A stretch of 64,000 nt of DNA from Antitrichia curtipendula (Eukaryota > Streptophyta > Bryopsida > Hypnales > Leucodontaceae), in NCBI GenBank assembly GCA_951230915.1, contig OX579642.1, positions 8,866,001-8,930,000 on the forward strand. Direction: 5' to 3'. Below are positions 33,898-46,900 of the stretch, one piece after another. Position 1 is the first letter of the stretch, and every line of letters begins with the position of its first letter. A model generated the notes under the pieces. The model was given only the letters and a program-made list of their open reading frames with translations, ran no database searches and was not told where the DNA came from. The translations under genes and the position numbers were made by a program.

Positions 33898-36464
33898 GGA
33901 AAACTTCTTCGTCTCCTTCTTCTTCTTCGACGACGACGACTCCGACGACTCCTCCTCGCGGCGGAGAAACCAATGCAGCAGCAAGCTTCCTCCACGCGTT
34001 CGCTAGTTCGCCGCCACTGATCCCCATCGGCCTCCCCCTCCTCCTTCTTCTTCTTCTCTCATGCCGCACACTCTTGCCGCACACTCTTCGTCGTCACTCC
34101 CGTCTCTGTCCACCTTCAGATTGCCCAAAACAGAAACAAATGGCGTGCGAGATCTTAGACTACGCAATTTTAAGTCAAAAGGGGAATGTGATTGCGGCAA
34201 GCTCTGATCTTAAAAAACTTGGATCTGAGATTTGGTGAGGATTGTGAGCAGCAGGTCGTGGACTTATTGTTATTGTTCTAGAAGTGCAAGCACGACGGTG
34301 TCCTATGAGCTCTGCAACAGCAGTCGCGCACGACAGGGAACCTGTAGTGTGGTTCTGAAGGTTCTCCTCTAATATATCCGAACCTCTTTAATATCACACT
34401 CGTCGGTGTCTTGGTCTCCGTATTATACCGAACCTCTTTAATATCACGCACTGTTCTCTGAAGCCTGAACGACACTCGATTTCTTTATCCCCTAGGGTGG
34501 GTACCCCAAAACCGCCACTTTTTACTACTATGCCTAGTTACTATTATTAAACTCACCAAATTTTCATATTTTCTTGTTGCCAAGTGAAAGAAGGTTCCAA
34601 CACACCAAATAATGCAATATCTAGATATTGTATGCAAAAGTTATGAAGGAACAAAGTTTGGATCTCTGAACCTAGCGTCTCAAACGTTTTCCATACAATC
34701 AATAGGTGCCATGTACCATGAGAAAGATTAAATCAAGTCTAAAGTAGGTCTAAATTCGGCAAAACCAAATTTATACAAGACCTTGAGACTTCATACATCC
34801 TAAGTAGTTGATCTCCTTATTGTTCAACTATGTAACACCAGGCGATTGTTGGAGAGGTTGAGTGATGGACATAGTCAACAGTTCCTTGTTGTTTGTTGTT
34901 GAGCTGTTGAACTGCCCATTGGTTACCGTTGTCTACCACACCACCAGAAATAGTACATCCCATGCAAAAAGCACTGAGGTTCCATTCACTACATAAAGAA
35001 CCTTGGAGCCTTCCCCTACAACAATCTAGAAACTTGCACCATCTCAAAGTTTGCACATTTGTTTTAAGAGAAGCTGAAAATCAATTGCAAAAAAACAAAA
35101 TGTCAACGGACAGTGTTTTTAAATTTAGCACAACTTAAAACTCACCTACATGATCATTGGAGCCTTTTCTAATGGATTGTGTGGTTGATTGAGTCTCTTC
35201 CTTAATTCCTCTTATATTCTTTTGTAATCCTTCTTATGATTCTCTTACATGATATTATCGCCAAATACTTCATTGCATGAGGCTTATAGAAGCTATTTGG
35301 TAGAAAAAAGACGCCCCACATGTGCTCATAGAGAAGCCCCATGTCAAATGTCATGATCTACATGTCAACTATGAGTTTTTTGAATTTTCTTGCATCTTCC
35401 AACCATTTAAGTGCTACAATTACAAATCTTATGGTTACTTCTTGCACCCAACAAATTAATTTTCCATCATTGTCATTGAAAATGTGTACACTTTTGAGGC
35501 CTCATTTGACTTCTATAATGAGTTTGGTTGTTTTAGGATTAACACAAAGGAATTGAAAAATATCAATATATATTTTAATAAATAAATTCTAAGAAGAATT
35601 GTACATTCTAAAAGATATCATGCGGAGAATTTTCAATCAAAACTTTCAATATATAAAAGTAGGACGTACTAAGTGTTGAATTAAATAAATAAGTAAACAA
35701 ATAATATAATTAACAAATAGTTACTCTATGAGTGGCTTTTAATATAGTGTTGAAAATATTTTAATATCTTACAAAACTTTGAATGAATACAAGGTTAATG
35801 TAGGGTATTCTATTCCTAGCATATGGATTCTTTATCCAATATTTTACTTAGCATCTTTGAAAATATTACTCAAACTATAACAAATTGTGACTTTGACTTA
35901 GATTTGGGTTTCAATCTATTCAAAACTTATTCACATCCACTATAACAGTAGCTTTTTTCAATACAAAGCCTCCTCTCCTTCACTCTAGAGCCAACAAATG
36001 AAATATCACAATTGTAATTGTAGCTTTGGTCAATACAAAGACTCTTCCTTTTTAATCTAGAGCCAAGAAATGAAAAATCATAATTGCAGCAAGGCGACTA
36101 TACCAATTGTTAGGTGATTCCATTATCTTACAATCATGGATGTACTATGGCCTCAGTGCCTCACATTTCAACTAAAATTGATAAAATTGATATAAAAATA
36201 GAAAAACATTTGGATTGTGGCAAAACCTAGAGTTGTTATAATCCACATATAATCTACACAAGTTTGTTGAATGCAACATTTCACTTACAATTTACAATTT
36301 ATATGAAACAAATCTATTGTTATTAACCTGTAAACAACACTTCACTTGTTTTTCAACCAATGAATACTTTTGGATTTTCTTAGACAAATGATTTACACGA
36401 TACCAAAATGGATGATTTCACATTGTTAGGTGATTTCTACAATCACCAATCTATTCTTAAAGGG
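33898..36464. other. Gene-free stretch with small repeats
   Basis: 34000-34140 is CT-rich and is probably the NIPA-type gene's leader. A 20-bp word, CCGAACCTCTTTAATATCAC, occurs at 34378 and 34428. A block of about 70 bp is duplicated at 35940-36085 (CAATACAAAG and TCTAGAGCCAA words). No gene is seen. Confidence 0.45.
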
Positions 36465-36468
36465 TTAA

Positions 36469-36689
36469 TCCATAAACGTCATACATGACATTTTTTGGCC
36501 AATGAATGACAAAGAATCTCTTCATGTAAGACATAAGTGCAACTATTCATCCTTCAAATTTTGTTTGAAAAGGGAAGGTCTTCTATAGTAGCTTGACTTC
36601 CAATGATCACTTTTGCATTTTTTTAAGGTAACAATTCTCACAGTACCAAAACAAATGATTTCTATGGTGACCAGCCTGTCGTTCAAGAA
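36469..36689. repeat. Dispersed repeat R2, copy 2 (TTAA-bounded)
   Basis: Between TTAA (36465-36468) and TTAA (36690-36693). Aligns with 22980-23213. The sequence just left of it (36395-36464) resembles this repeat's own right end, so a third, partial copy may adjoin. Confidence 0.55.
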
Positions 36690-39129
36690 TTAAAGAAAAC
36701 ATAGTTTGACAAACAAGATTTCTCCCTTCTAACATTACAAGTTGGGATAAATATTTGTTAAAATCTAAATGATACCATCCTCGAGTATAAACACACGATA
36801 TTTTCTAATCAGTACAAAATATTATTCAACAATTCCAAGGGAATCTTTTCAAAATTTTAACCCCTAAAGTCATGTTGCCCTATGGGAGACAAAATTGATT
36901 TTAGGTACGCTCATTTAGTCTCAATTTGTACCACATATTATTGAAACTTTTACCACTCGTGTAGTTTTTCAAGAACTTCAAGCACATAGAATTTTTATGT
37001 GAACGGACCTTTGTGGCAAAAATTATGTTCTTTTTTAGCGAAAATGGAGGAGAGGGGGCAGCTTGGGCAGGGTTTATTCCTTTGACTTCGTATAAATTCA
37101 ATCCTGGGCCAAGTTGTTGATGTTTGCAGGGCAGTGGGTCAAAGAAGGGCGGATAAAGTGCAAAGGATATGTAGGGAAGGCGAGAGGGAGGGCCAACGGG
37201 GAGAATAGGTGGTAGGGAAGGTGGAGAAAGCAAGTGGCAAGGTGAGGGGTGGAATAGGGGAGAGGGAGGAAACATAGAGAAGAAGACACGTGGAATCAGA
37301 GAAGGGAATGAGGAAACGGTGAGGAAGAATGAGATAAAAATGAAGGGGAACAAGAGAGGAGCTCTCTGCACAACTGCATCGCCTACTTGTAGGTGCACCA
37401 CCTGTATGGGCTACTATGCCGCAACAGTACCTTACACCGAAACTTCTCGAAGGAATACATCACCTCCAAGTTGACAATTGAATGGCAAATTGACACAAAA
37501 AAGAAACAATGACATCTACAAATTACCCACAAGAGCATTGGCAATTTCAATGTATAGGTTGCACAACCATTTTCTAACAAAAGTCACAATGTCCACTTGA
37601 AGCTTGCAATTGCCAAAATTTGTTAACCTTTTGACCACTATAAATGCACAACTTCAATTTGCAACACATAAATGAGTAAGAAGCACAATAATCAAAACAA
37701 ATTTTGCAAAATTTGCATACCTTTGGTATACATTACCACCCTAACTCTTCATTGACTTCTCACTTAGATACCACCACTTGCTCAATTACCTCAATTTCAG
37801 CAAAATTTCTATAGCTATTCATCAATGCCTCATCCACCTCTCACAATATGGACAAAATTAGACATGAAAGATATTTTAAGCTTCCTATTGCCGAAACTAC
37901 TCACCTACTTGAACACAACATCAAGCAAAAAATAAAATTCACACTTCTATAGACTAGAAGAGGAGGTTCTTGTTACAATCAATGAGCTTTGAGTGCTTTA
38001 GCTTTGTGAACACAAACAAGGAGCAATGCCACAAAGGAGAAGAAGAACCTCAAGGCAAGAAGTACTACATTGTCTTTCTCTAACTTCTCTCAAAATCTAG
38101 CTTTGCTAATTGTTTGTCTAACATGGCTCCACATTTTTGTGCTACAGATTACTTGGAATGGACTGCCCGTACGGCTCAGCTGCCGCTTGCTCCAAGCTGA
38201 AGCTCAGAGTTTGCCTACAACTTCTTCCTCACCACCGAGAAGCCCAACACTCATGGATGAAATAATTGAAGAATATCCAACACCTCTCCATGCTCTTCCA
38301 ATTTCACAACACACACCCTACAATTTCCAAGTTGAAGAGGCTCTACACATTGGCAAATTTGATCAAGCATTCATGGACAACTAGGAGAATGAAATTCACA
38401 GAAGAAATTTTAGTTGTGAGGAGTTGGAAGAGGATGACATTGAAGAAGGTCCCTACTCCACTCACAAGACTAAATCGCTTGAGGAACTTTGGTGGCCACT
38501 TGAGCTCCTACACAATGTAGAGGACTATGAGCATCATCAAGGTAGATGATTGCAAGCACGAAATGCATAACGAAATTGTGAGCGGCACAACATGGAGTAG
38601 TAGTCAGGAGCAGCAGTCAAACAAGGGAAGCCAAGGAATAAGGTTCAAGGCAGTGGGAGCAATTGCTGCATAAGGTGGGAGTGACTAGCAATCGGGAGGG
38701 ACTGACATGTAGAGGCCGCGGTAGGCATTGACAAACGGATGCTCCCAACGACCTTTTGCAGTAACGGAGAGGGGAGCTTTGAAAACAAGGAGGGGAACAA
38801 ATGGAGCGCGGGAATGTTTGAGAACTTTAGTGAGCGTACCCCATCACCCCCTCTCCAGACTTGCATCTACTCCAAGCACCCCAATATGTAGGAAGGGAAT
38901 GGAGGATGGCTTGGAGATGCTATCAATTTTGGTAGTGATGGCATTTTGAAAAACAACGGTGCAAGGTTGGCACATAGAGAGGGAGAGGGCGATGGCATTG
39001 CACAAGGGTTTCAAAATCATGGGGTTAAACAATTTTTATATGGTGAAGGACATCAAAGCACATTACATCATCTTTGTTTGAGAATGGGGCATGTCACCAC
39101 TATGAATTACAATAGCAAGAGTGCACCAG

Positions 39130-40790
39130 AGTTGGAATATGGTTCATTGGATTCTAGTAATGATGGTGGTGACATTGAAGATGTGAATAGCATCAAGTAT
39201 CTTTACCGGGACTCTACTTGGTCCAAAAAATTCACGACATACCACCTAGAGCCCCAAGAATCTAAAGGATCCTTAGGGTCAAAAATATTTTGGCAGTACT
39301 TCTCTACTTTTGCAAATTTGTTTGACTTTTTTCGGCTCATCTCCATTTTGCGAGCCATTGTGGCGGAGGCAAACCACTATACCACTATGGAGAATATGGA
39401 CGGGAAGACTTATGGGGGCTACAATGGGATCCTTTTTCTTTGGAGGAGTTGGAAACTTTTATAGCTATTGTTTTATACATGGGCATGTAGCGACAACCAA
39501 ATTTCAAAACTTATTGGCATAAAAAGGGCTCTATTTTTCATTGCCCTACAATTTCAAGTCTCAAGTCCCGCAGTTGTTTTCAACTTCTTACTAGGTGCTT
39601 GCATATTACCGACCCATCAACCTATGAGAAGGACACGACCATGTTGGGTATGGTAAAATGGTTTGTCTGGTGGCTCATTAGTGCCATTCATGAAAACTGC
39701 ATGAAATCATAGAATGTAGGCAAATTTGTTATTGTACATGAGATGATGATCTGTTTTAAAGGCACATATTGTCCGGCAAGGCAATACTTGCCCTAGAAGC
39801 CTCATAAGTGAGGCAAGAAAGTATGGTGTTTTGTAGACTCAAATTTCAAATATGTCTCAAATTTTGAGGTTTATTGTGGAAAAGACTCTGTGGTCAATGA
39901 AAAGGTTCATGTGGCACGGGGGGGGGATTTGTGGAGAGGCTAGGTTGGCACACAACATAGTGTTACGTTTGTTAGAAGGGAAAGGAAGGGAAAAGGCACA
40001 TTATTCCTATGGATAATTTTTTTTTCAAGCAGAGCCCTATTTCGAAGATTTATTAGAGAGAGGCACATATACAATGGGGACCATACGGTGCAATCAAGTA
40101 GGTCTTCTTGAAGCATTGAAAAATACAAAAGAGTTCAACAAAAATCCTCGAAGAACTTTGGATTGGCGCATGCACAAGGTGTAGCAAGTGAGTGCCATTA
40201 TTTGGTAAGACAAAAAAACAGTCCTTATAATTCCAACGCACGCAATGCCTCTTCAATTTCCATGCTAATTTCCAGTGGCTTCAATTCCAAGGCGAAATGG
40301 TTCAGTTCAAGACAACATCCATACTTCATTGGTGCACCTAGAATACACTACACACATGCGTGGTGTAGATATAGTTGACCAATTGCAAGCTTCTTACATG
40401 TGTCAAACCCGGTCCCACAAATGGTGGCACTGGGTTTTCTTTTTTCTCGTCCACACAACTATTGTGAACATGTACATATTCTACATTGACAAATGCAAAA
40501 CATGTGATCCACCTCGCCTTCCAGCGACACATTTATAGTTCAGGACTCAGTTATGTGAAGCTCTAACTGTAAATTGGGTGAAGAAAAAACAAGGAGACTG
40601 TATTGTTCCTGCTCAGTGTACTAGAGATTGTTATCCGATTTTCACAAATCTCCAGAAGCCATGCATTGTTTGCAACAATTGGTCGATGGGCCCAGTGACA
40701 AGGTCCAAAACATATTGTTCATCTCATAGCAATAAATTTATGCACTGGAAAAAGGATTGCTTTCATCTCTTCCATGAACGTCTTCATTGA
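39130..40790 (+). pseudogene. piggyBac-superfamily transposase remnant
   Basis: Order of family features: an N-terminal FANLFDFFRLI and IVAEANHYT block (about 39305-39385); WDPFSLEELETFIAIVLYMGM (39425-39487); the first catalytic region VHEMMICFKG, where the expected Asp codon is CAT (39737-39739); FEVYCGKD (about 39860); the second Asp in PMDNFFSS (codon 40012-40014); the third in MRGVDIVDQL (codon 40368-40370) with SHKWWHWVFFFL after it; and a C-terminal Cys/His segment CIVCNN ... YCSSH ... DCFHLFH. The conserved blocks fall in three frames, in the order 0, 2, 1, 0, so at least three frameshifts are needed. In-frame stops occur at 39488, near 39713, near 39794 and 39809. It cannot encode an active enzyme. 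The 38050-38520 region may hold a decayed N-terminal extension. Confidence 0.82.
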
Positions 40791-40945
40791 TTATCCATTC
40801 ATCATATGAGTTGTTGTTTTTCCTTATCCCAAAGTACTTCCATTTTTTTTCCATTTTTTCTTTTAACAAGTTGATGTAGAAGTATGTCCAATGAACATAA
40901 CATTCAAGAGCTGTGAGAGCAGCTGCCTTGCCTCTGACGGAATGA

Positions 40946-41002
40946 TGTGGTATATTCCACATCATTTCATCCAAAGGATGAAATGGTGTGGAATATTCCA
41001 CA
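40946..41002. repeat. 27-bp hairpin with 3-nt loop
   Basis: Arms 40946-40972 and 40976-41002 pair with a few mismatches around GTGG(T/A)ATATTCCAC, itself palindromic. It lies about 150 bp past the end of the transposase remnant. Confidence 0.7.
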
Positions 41003-41235
41003 CCCAACATTAGCTAATAAGCCACGCGTCAATAATGTCAGACTTCTGCTCAGTGCCAAGGTCATGACTGCACAATCAGGTTACTAGGAAATTGAACACC
41101 CCCAATTCAGGCAATACAGAAAAAAATAGCTTTAAATCAATCAATTCCTTGTGGTCAGTAATTTCACTATTTGAATTCCGTCACAATGTTTCGTAAGCCA
41201 TCCAAGCTCTGTGATTTGGAAATAGAAGACAATTA

Positions 41236-41810
41236 TTTATGTACATATGGGGTGGTAGGAGGTAGAACAACCCATATGGAATATGTAATTTAGAGTTTGT
41301 AATTTCTGAACCGCTCATAGTTAAGTCTAAAGTAGGAATTGTGTTAAAACTATAATTTCAGACCTCATTTAGGCATAGTAAAATAACTTTTTCCAAAATA
41401 CTTTGAACTAAAATAAGTTGTAGAATCAAGTTAAATTTCATCTCCAAAAATCCGTTTGAGATTTTAATCTTCCAATCAAAAGTTATAGACAAATTTCATA
41501 GAGGGGTTTGAAAGGATTTTTTTTTGACATTTTCATACATCCTCTCTGAAATTTGTCCATAACTTTTGATTGGAAGATCTAAATTTAAAACGGATTTTTG
41601 GAGATGAAATTTAGCTTGATTCCTCACCTTTTTTTAGTTCAATTTTTTTTGAAAAAAGGTATTCCACTATGCCTAAATGAGGTCTGAAATTATAATTTTA
41701 ACACAATTCCTACTTTAGACTTAATTATGAGCGGTTGAGAAATTACAAACTCAAAATTACATATCCCACATGGGTTGTTCTATCTCCTACCACCCCAAGT
41801 TTACATAAAG
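41236..41810. repeat. Long foldback of about 570 bp
   Basis: Arms of about 265 bp (41236-41505 and 41540-41810) are inverted complements with scattered differences and a central loop of about 35 bp. Matched blocks include GGGGTGGTAGGAG / CTCCTACCACCCC, CCTCATTTAGGCATAGT / ACTATGCCTAAATGAGG and ATCTTCCAATCAAAAGTTAT / ATAACTTTTGATTGGAAGAT. If transcribed it would form a long stem. Confidence 0.85.
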
Positions 41811-42730
41811 AGTTTTTCTTTTCTACAAAAACAATCAAATTAAATTATTGATGACAAATGGTTAGATTTCTTTGGTAGAATACTCAATGAATTCTTTGGG
41901 TTTTGACAGACCATCTATTTTATAATTATTTGTTTGTATATTTTGTCCTAGAATTAGCCCAAAAAAAAGATCGCACCATAAATGTACTGCCATTGTCTCG
42001 GTCCTGAAGCTTACATTAATAACATGTGGATGCATTTCGTGGATGAAGACTTCAGAGAGGCTAAGGCAGCCTCTCTGAAGGCTCTTGAATGTTATGAAGT
42101 ACTGGATTCAATTTATGTAGCGAGAATTTCAAAATGGTTCTAGTCATCAGTGTTAAAGAATGCTGTAAAAATATATTATCGCTAATGACAATGTAGTATA
42201 ACTACTAATGTATAAATTGCTAGTAATGTCAAATTTTGAGTTGACAGTAATCCAACAATGCTCACAATATAAATTTTATTATCACTAGCTATTATACATT
42301 TCTAGTTTGTATATGGAACTAACTTATATATTTTACTAGCTTATACATTTTACTATGTGTAATCTGTAAATCACATACATGCCTGTGATTGGAAGCCAGG
42401 GACTACCAAGCATAGTCAGATGAAGCACCTGTCCTAGCAACGGTGAAATTGTTTTGGGAACGCAGGGGAACTTGAAGGGTAAGGGCGCCCCCCCCCCAAA
42501 AAAATGATGTTGATTATGGGGAAAAATTAAATTTCAAGTCCATAGTGTAAAAATTGACCACAAGAGGCAGTCAAAGCCATCTGAAATTTTCAGGTAAGCC
42601 CCCCAAATGCAATTATCTTTCAGTCTATGCACACAAATTGCACGAAATTTTTACCACATCATGTCATATAAGTTCAGTACAAGATCCTACGTTACATTTT
42701 GAAAAAATGCCTTGGGACTTTAGGGGTTAA

Positions 42731-43989
42731 CCCGAACAATTGAACTACCATATTACTGAACAGTACATAGTAAAACTATTGCAATGGGTCTCGGACAAAT
42801 GTTTGCAGACGTATACACGAGACACCTAGACTCCAACACCTAAGAATGAATTGTAGGGAGGGATTGCAAATTTAAGGCGTTTACCATATTTCATAATGAC
42901 TGCCATTAAAAAGTCAACAATATTTCACATCTACCAGTTCACTGCAAAGTCACTTCAACTAAAACTCAGTATCTATCACCATGCAGATTGTCTTTGAAGA
43001 CTACATGAATAGATACATAAAAATTAACACTGGAAACACAAGTTCCAGCAATCGACAGGTGCTGTTACATGCAGCTCATCCCTTACAAGGAGTAGCTAAT
43101 ATTGTGCTCTTGGAACATAGAGAATCACATAATTTACAGCCTCAGATCATCTACTTGTATCTAAGAAAGAGGCAATCAATCCATCCTACTAGTATCTAAG
43201 AATGAGGAGTTCCCAATCATGGCCTAATCCATCAAGTATCACCCTAATTTACCTGGTTCCAGATTATTGTACACCACCGAAATCAATAAACATACCCAAC
43301 GAAAAGGTAAAATTTCTACTCTGAAAACATACCTTCAAGCAACAGTTTCATATAAGCGATACCCGTTTTTCAAAATTGGAGGAGTTCGATCGAAAGTAAT
43401 GCTAACATATCCCGCCTCCTTGCAGCTTGACTTATTGCACACATGGCCCCCTTCGGAAATGGAGCTTTATGGATCATACGATAAGATCCCAGTAAGTCGC
43501 TAAATGGTCCTCAGTTTCGGTGTTGCATAACAAATTACATCTCAATAGAATAGAGCAGCTCTTTCCGGCTTTTACCTGCCACATTAAAAAAACCCGATCA
43601 AAATAAGAGCTATTTGATTAACACTAGAAATGAAGCAGTATACCGCCACAATCATAATCCTAAGTTTAGTTCGTCACACTATTGGTTATATATACAATGT
43701 AGAGGTCCTCTAATGATAAGCCAGATTGGGTCATGTCATGTTGAAGAGTTGCAAAAAGAATCAAGACATGGCAAAGACAAGACGTGCACTTGTACCAGTA
43801 GTGCAACTTTAGAAAAATCACATTAACCTAGCAAGGAGCAATCACCTTCGGTATCTGCACAATCACTGAATGCATACTGCTCTGTGCAGTATCCAAAACT
43901 TTATGACGGTCGATTTTCAAAATATGCACTGGCGAGTTTGCATATCTCAAATGTCCAAGCCCAATACAAGTCATCCTATGTGCAAATCG
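42731..43989. other. Intergenic, 3' side of the 18-exon gene
   Basis: No recognisable gene. The part next to 43990 probably contains the 3' untranslated region and terminator of the minus-strand gene; I could not place a poly(A) signal. Confidence 0.4.
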
Positions 43990-46900
43990 TCAAAGAGTGC
44001 TCCCTAGATCACTCGATAGCTGTAGGATACCCAGCATTTGCAGGTAAGGGTTTTCCAACAGCTTTTCATTGTTGCTCTGCTCAAGCCAACAAAACAGAAC
44101 TTATTAACATTCAGATAGGAGATGAACTTTGAATAAGGCTTCTAGATACACCACAGAATGAGAACAAAGAGATGCAATGCACCAAATGTACCTGTTGAGC
44201 TTTAAAGACTAGATTATGAAGCATGTGCTGATATTCCTCAGGCTGTTCTCTCATCATTCTCTTCAGTAAAAACGCAGATGTGTAATAAGCAATACGAGCA
44301 TCAGAATCGTCCAAAAGCCCCCTGCAAAGAGTATTTTTAATGACCATGAGCTTACATACCCCATGAAGAATAAGAAGACTAAATAAAACACTATGACAAA
44401 CATCCAGAAAATACTGAAGAGAATTACAACACGTAATCCTTAAAACATATGCGCAAGACTGCAAAAGACAGCGTTACAATTGAGGTCTGAAATTGAGAGT
44501 GTAGTTCAAGTACCTGAAAAACTCTTCGCCACCAACCTCTTCCAAGGCAGCTTGGTACGTACTACACTTCCCTATGAGCAGCAATAGAAGTGCTGCTCGA
44601 ACATCACATGCTCCTCCCTCTACTATTCCTCCTCCTCTACTTCCAACAGAAACCCCAAGAGCCACGTCTTCATTAGCAGAGCTTGCAAGCTGCATTAGAG
44701 GCCAATAAAGAAGAGCAGTTGGCATATTGGCTACCAAAGACTTTGGGGACGCAGCCTGTCCGTTAAGCAACATCGTAGCCAATGAACTGTCCTGCCCATT
44801 GTTGAGCAAGCTGGTAATGTTCCCATTCAAATTTATGAGATTGTTACTGATCATGTTGTTACTGTTGGCGCTTCGGTCTGGTATAGAACTATCTGAGCTT
44901 TTCTCATGTTCTGGTGTAGTAGTTGTTGCTTTGCTAGATGATGAACGCTCCTCAACTTGGGGCCATTTCACACATAACTGAGCAAACATCATGTTGCACA
45001 TCTGCACAGACAGTTAAGACCTGATCAATACACCTGTGAATTGACTGTCACTCCTAAGTACAAAAGATCCTCAAGGTTGTCCATATATTATACAAACTAA
45101 CCGTTCTTTCTGAGCAGAGTTACCAAGTACAGAATCAAAGGATGACAGCAAAAGTGGATTTGAAGAGATCGGCATTGAATATATTGAAGAGGCCTTACCT
45201 GCAGAATATTGATGCGGTCAGTATCATTAGCCGAAATGACTTGCCACAAAGCTCCATTCATGAGTGCCAACATTGCAAGTGCACGGTCTTGAGCACCAGT
45301 GCTTCGGGACCCATCCTTGGCTTCCCCATCTCCTGCACCATTGGGGGGCTCCAGTTCCAACCCTGGTCTCTGACAGTGCAATAAGAGCTTTTCAAGTATA
45401 AGAATGAATCCCCGACGTACGACCGGCTGTTTCGCTTTAAGCAGACCGCATAGCAACCGGGCGGCTGATGATATAGTAGGTGTCTCGGTTGCCTTTTCAG
45501 GAGAACCTGATTCAATAGCTCGTTCTAGGCGACCAAGAAGAGAGAGTTGCCTCTGCAGGGCGTGAGTATTCAATTTACTTGACTGTTTGGAACCTCCACG
45601 AGCCATTTCCGCACAAAGAAGCTCAAGTAGCCATGAATATCCGTTGGAACGGCAGATAGAATGTGGCGAGTGGAGAAGACTTCTAAGTGTAGTCCAAGCC
45701 TTGGTGACCAGTGCTGGCTCAAGTTGTCTATCACGGGAAATAGGGCTGCTACCTCCACCAGTGTCCACATTGGTAAACCCCTCACTTATCATCGTCACCT
45801 TAATCAGATGCTCAAAACTGGGATCAGTGTGCACGTGTAGGGAAGCAAGCATGTCCAACGATGCCGCAATATCATCCAACAACTGCAAAAAGACCAACAC
45901 ATAGTAAGTCAATTCTTGAGAGACGAAGTTACATGATGTTTATGAAATCATTGCACAAGTAACAAAATTAAGCCCTTACTCTGATTTTCACGATTCAACA
46001 AAACCACAGGACAAACACCCTAGGAATTGAAACTAACGAAATGAGGTTGTGATGCAACAGCAGTCTGGAGCTCGAAATCGTTCAAAGCATTAACCAAAAC
46101 CTTCTTCATGCACACGAGAATGGCCATTACTACATCCACGATATAGTGTTGAACAGAAGCATGAACTTCAAAATACAATCATATGTACCTGAGCGTTCAG
46201 ACGTCCATTGGTCACATCCCGAGCCATGGCTGTGACTATGGACTTGGCAATGCTTTCACCAACGCCTTGTAAACCCTGCTTAAAGGCTAGAGCAAAGGAT
46301 TCAGGGGCATCAGCTAAGCACAATGCTGACACAACAGCTTGCACTTCTTCAATACTCGGAGGCTGTTGCTCACTGATAGCTGCGGCTTCCAGTAGATCAT
46401 AGAGGACAAAGTCTAAAAGTACTGCAAACATATTCTGTTTTGTTTCTGCGGTTTTGGCCCTTGCATACTGCATAGACAAAAGTATCCACTCTAATCAGAG
46501 GTCATCACATATTGCTTAGACAATAATTCATAGTCCCTGCTATTATATAAATGACCAAATCATATAAAAAAAATGCGAACATGGGGCTTAAGAAACAGTA
46601 TTGCATAAATTTTTAGTAGTCACGCACTGATGGTTCGCTCAATTAAGAACCAAGACTTAGAATTAAGACTTTCCTAAACCTCCACAAGAAATCTCTATGA
46701 AGCAATATAGACGTACTTTTTCACGAATCTACGCTTTAAAATTTGATATATTCGGGAAATTCATGTTAGAGGTAGGGGAATTACCTCATTGCACATGATC
46801 TCAATCCCACCCATGAGAGACAGCTGGTCCATGTCAAGAGATACTTTGCTAAGTTCTCCGGCTGCTACTACAGGCTGGCGATACAAAAGATTGCATGCCA

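Larger units (their letters stand above)
36861..42726 (+). mobile_element. 5.9-kb piggyBac-like element with decayed transposase
   Basis: TTAA flanks both sides (36857-36860 and 42727-42730). The terminal words are perfect inverted repeats: CCCCTAAAGTC at the left and GACTTTAGGGG at the right. The left subterminal 130 bp match the A-end and the right 100 bp the B-end of the 917-bp element at 15220. Inside lies a piggyBac-superfamily transposase remnant (39130-40790), a small hairpin and a long foldback (41236-41810), the last probably a later insertion. TTAA target, CCC termini and a piggyBac-type transposase agree with one another. Whether these two outer ends belong to one original element, rather than two neighbouring ends, is inferred. 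Confidence 0.65.

Noticed and set aside
36901..37401. 166-residue minus-strand frame rich in Pro, Ser and Phe
   Set aside because: It is the complement of a purine-rich low-complexity tract (GGAGAGGG words). The composition explains the open frame and no family features appear.
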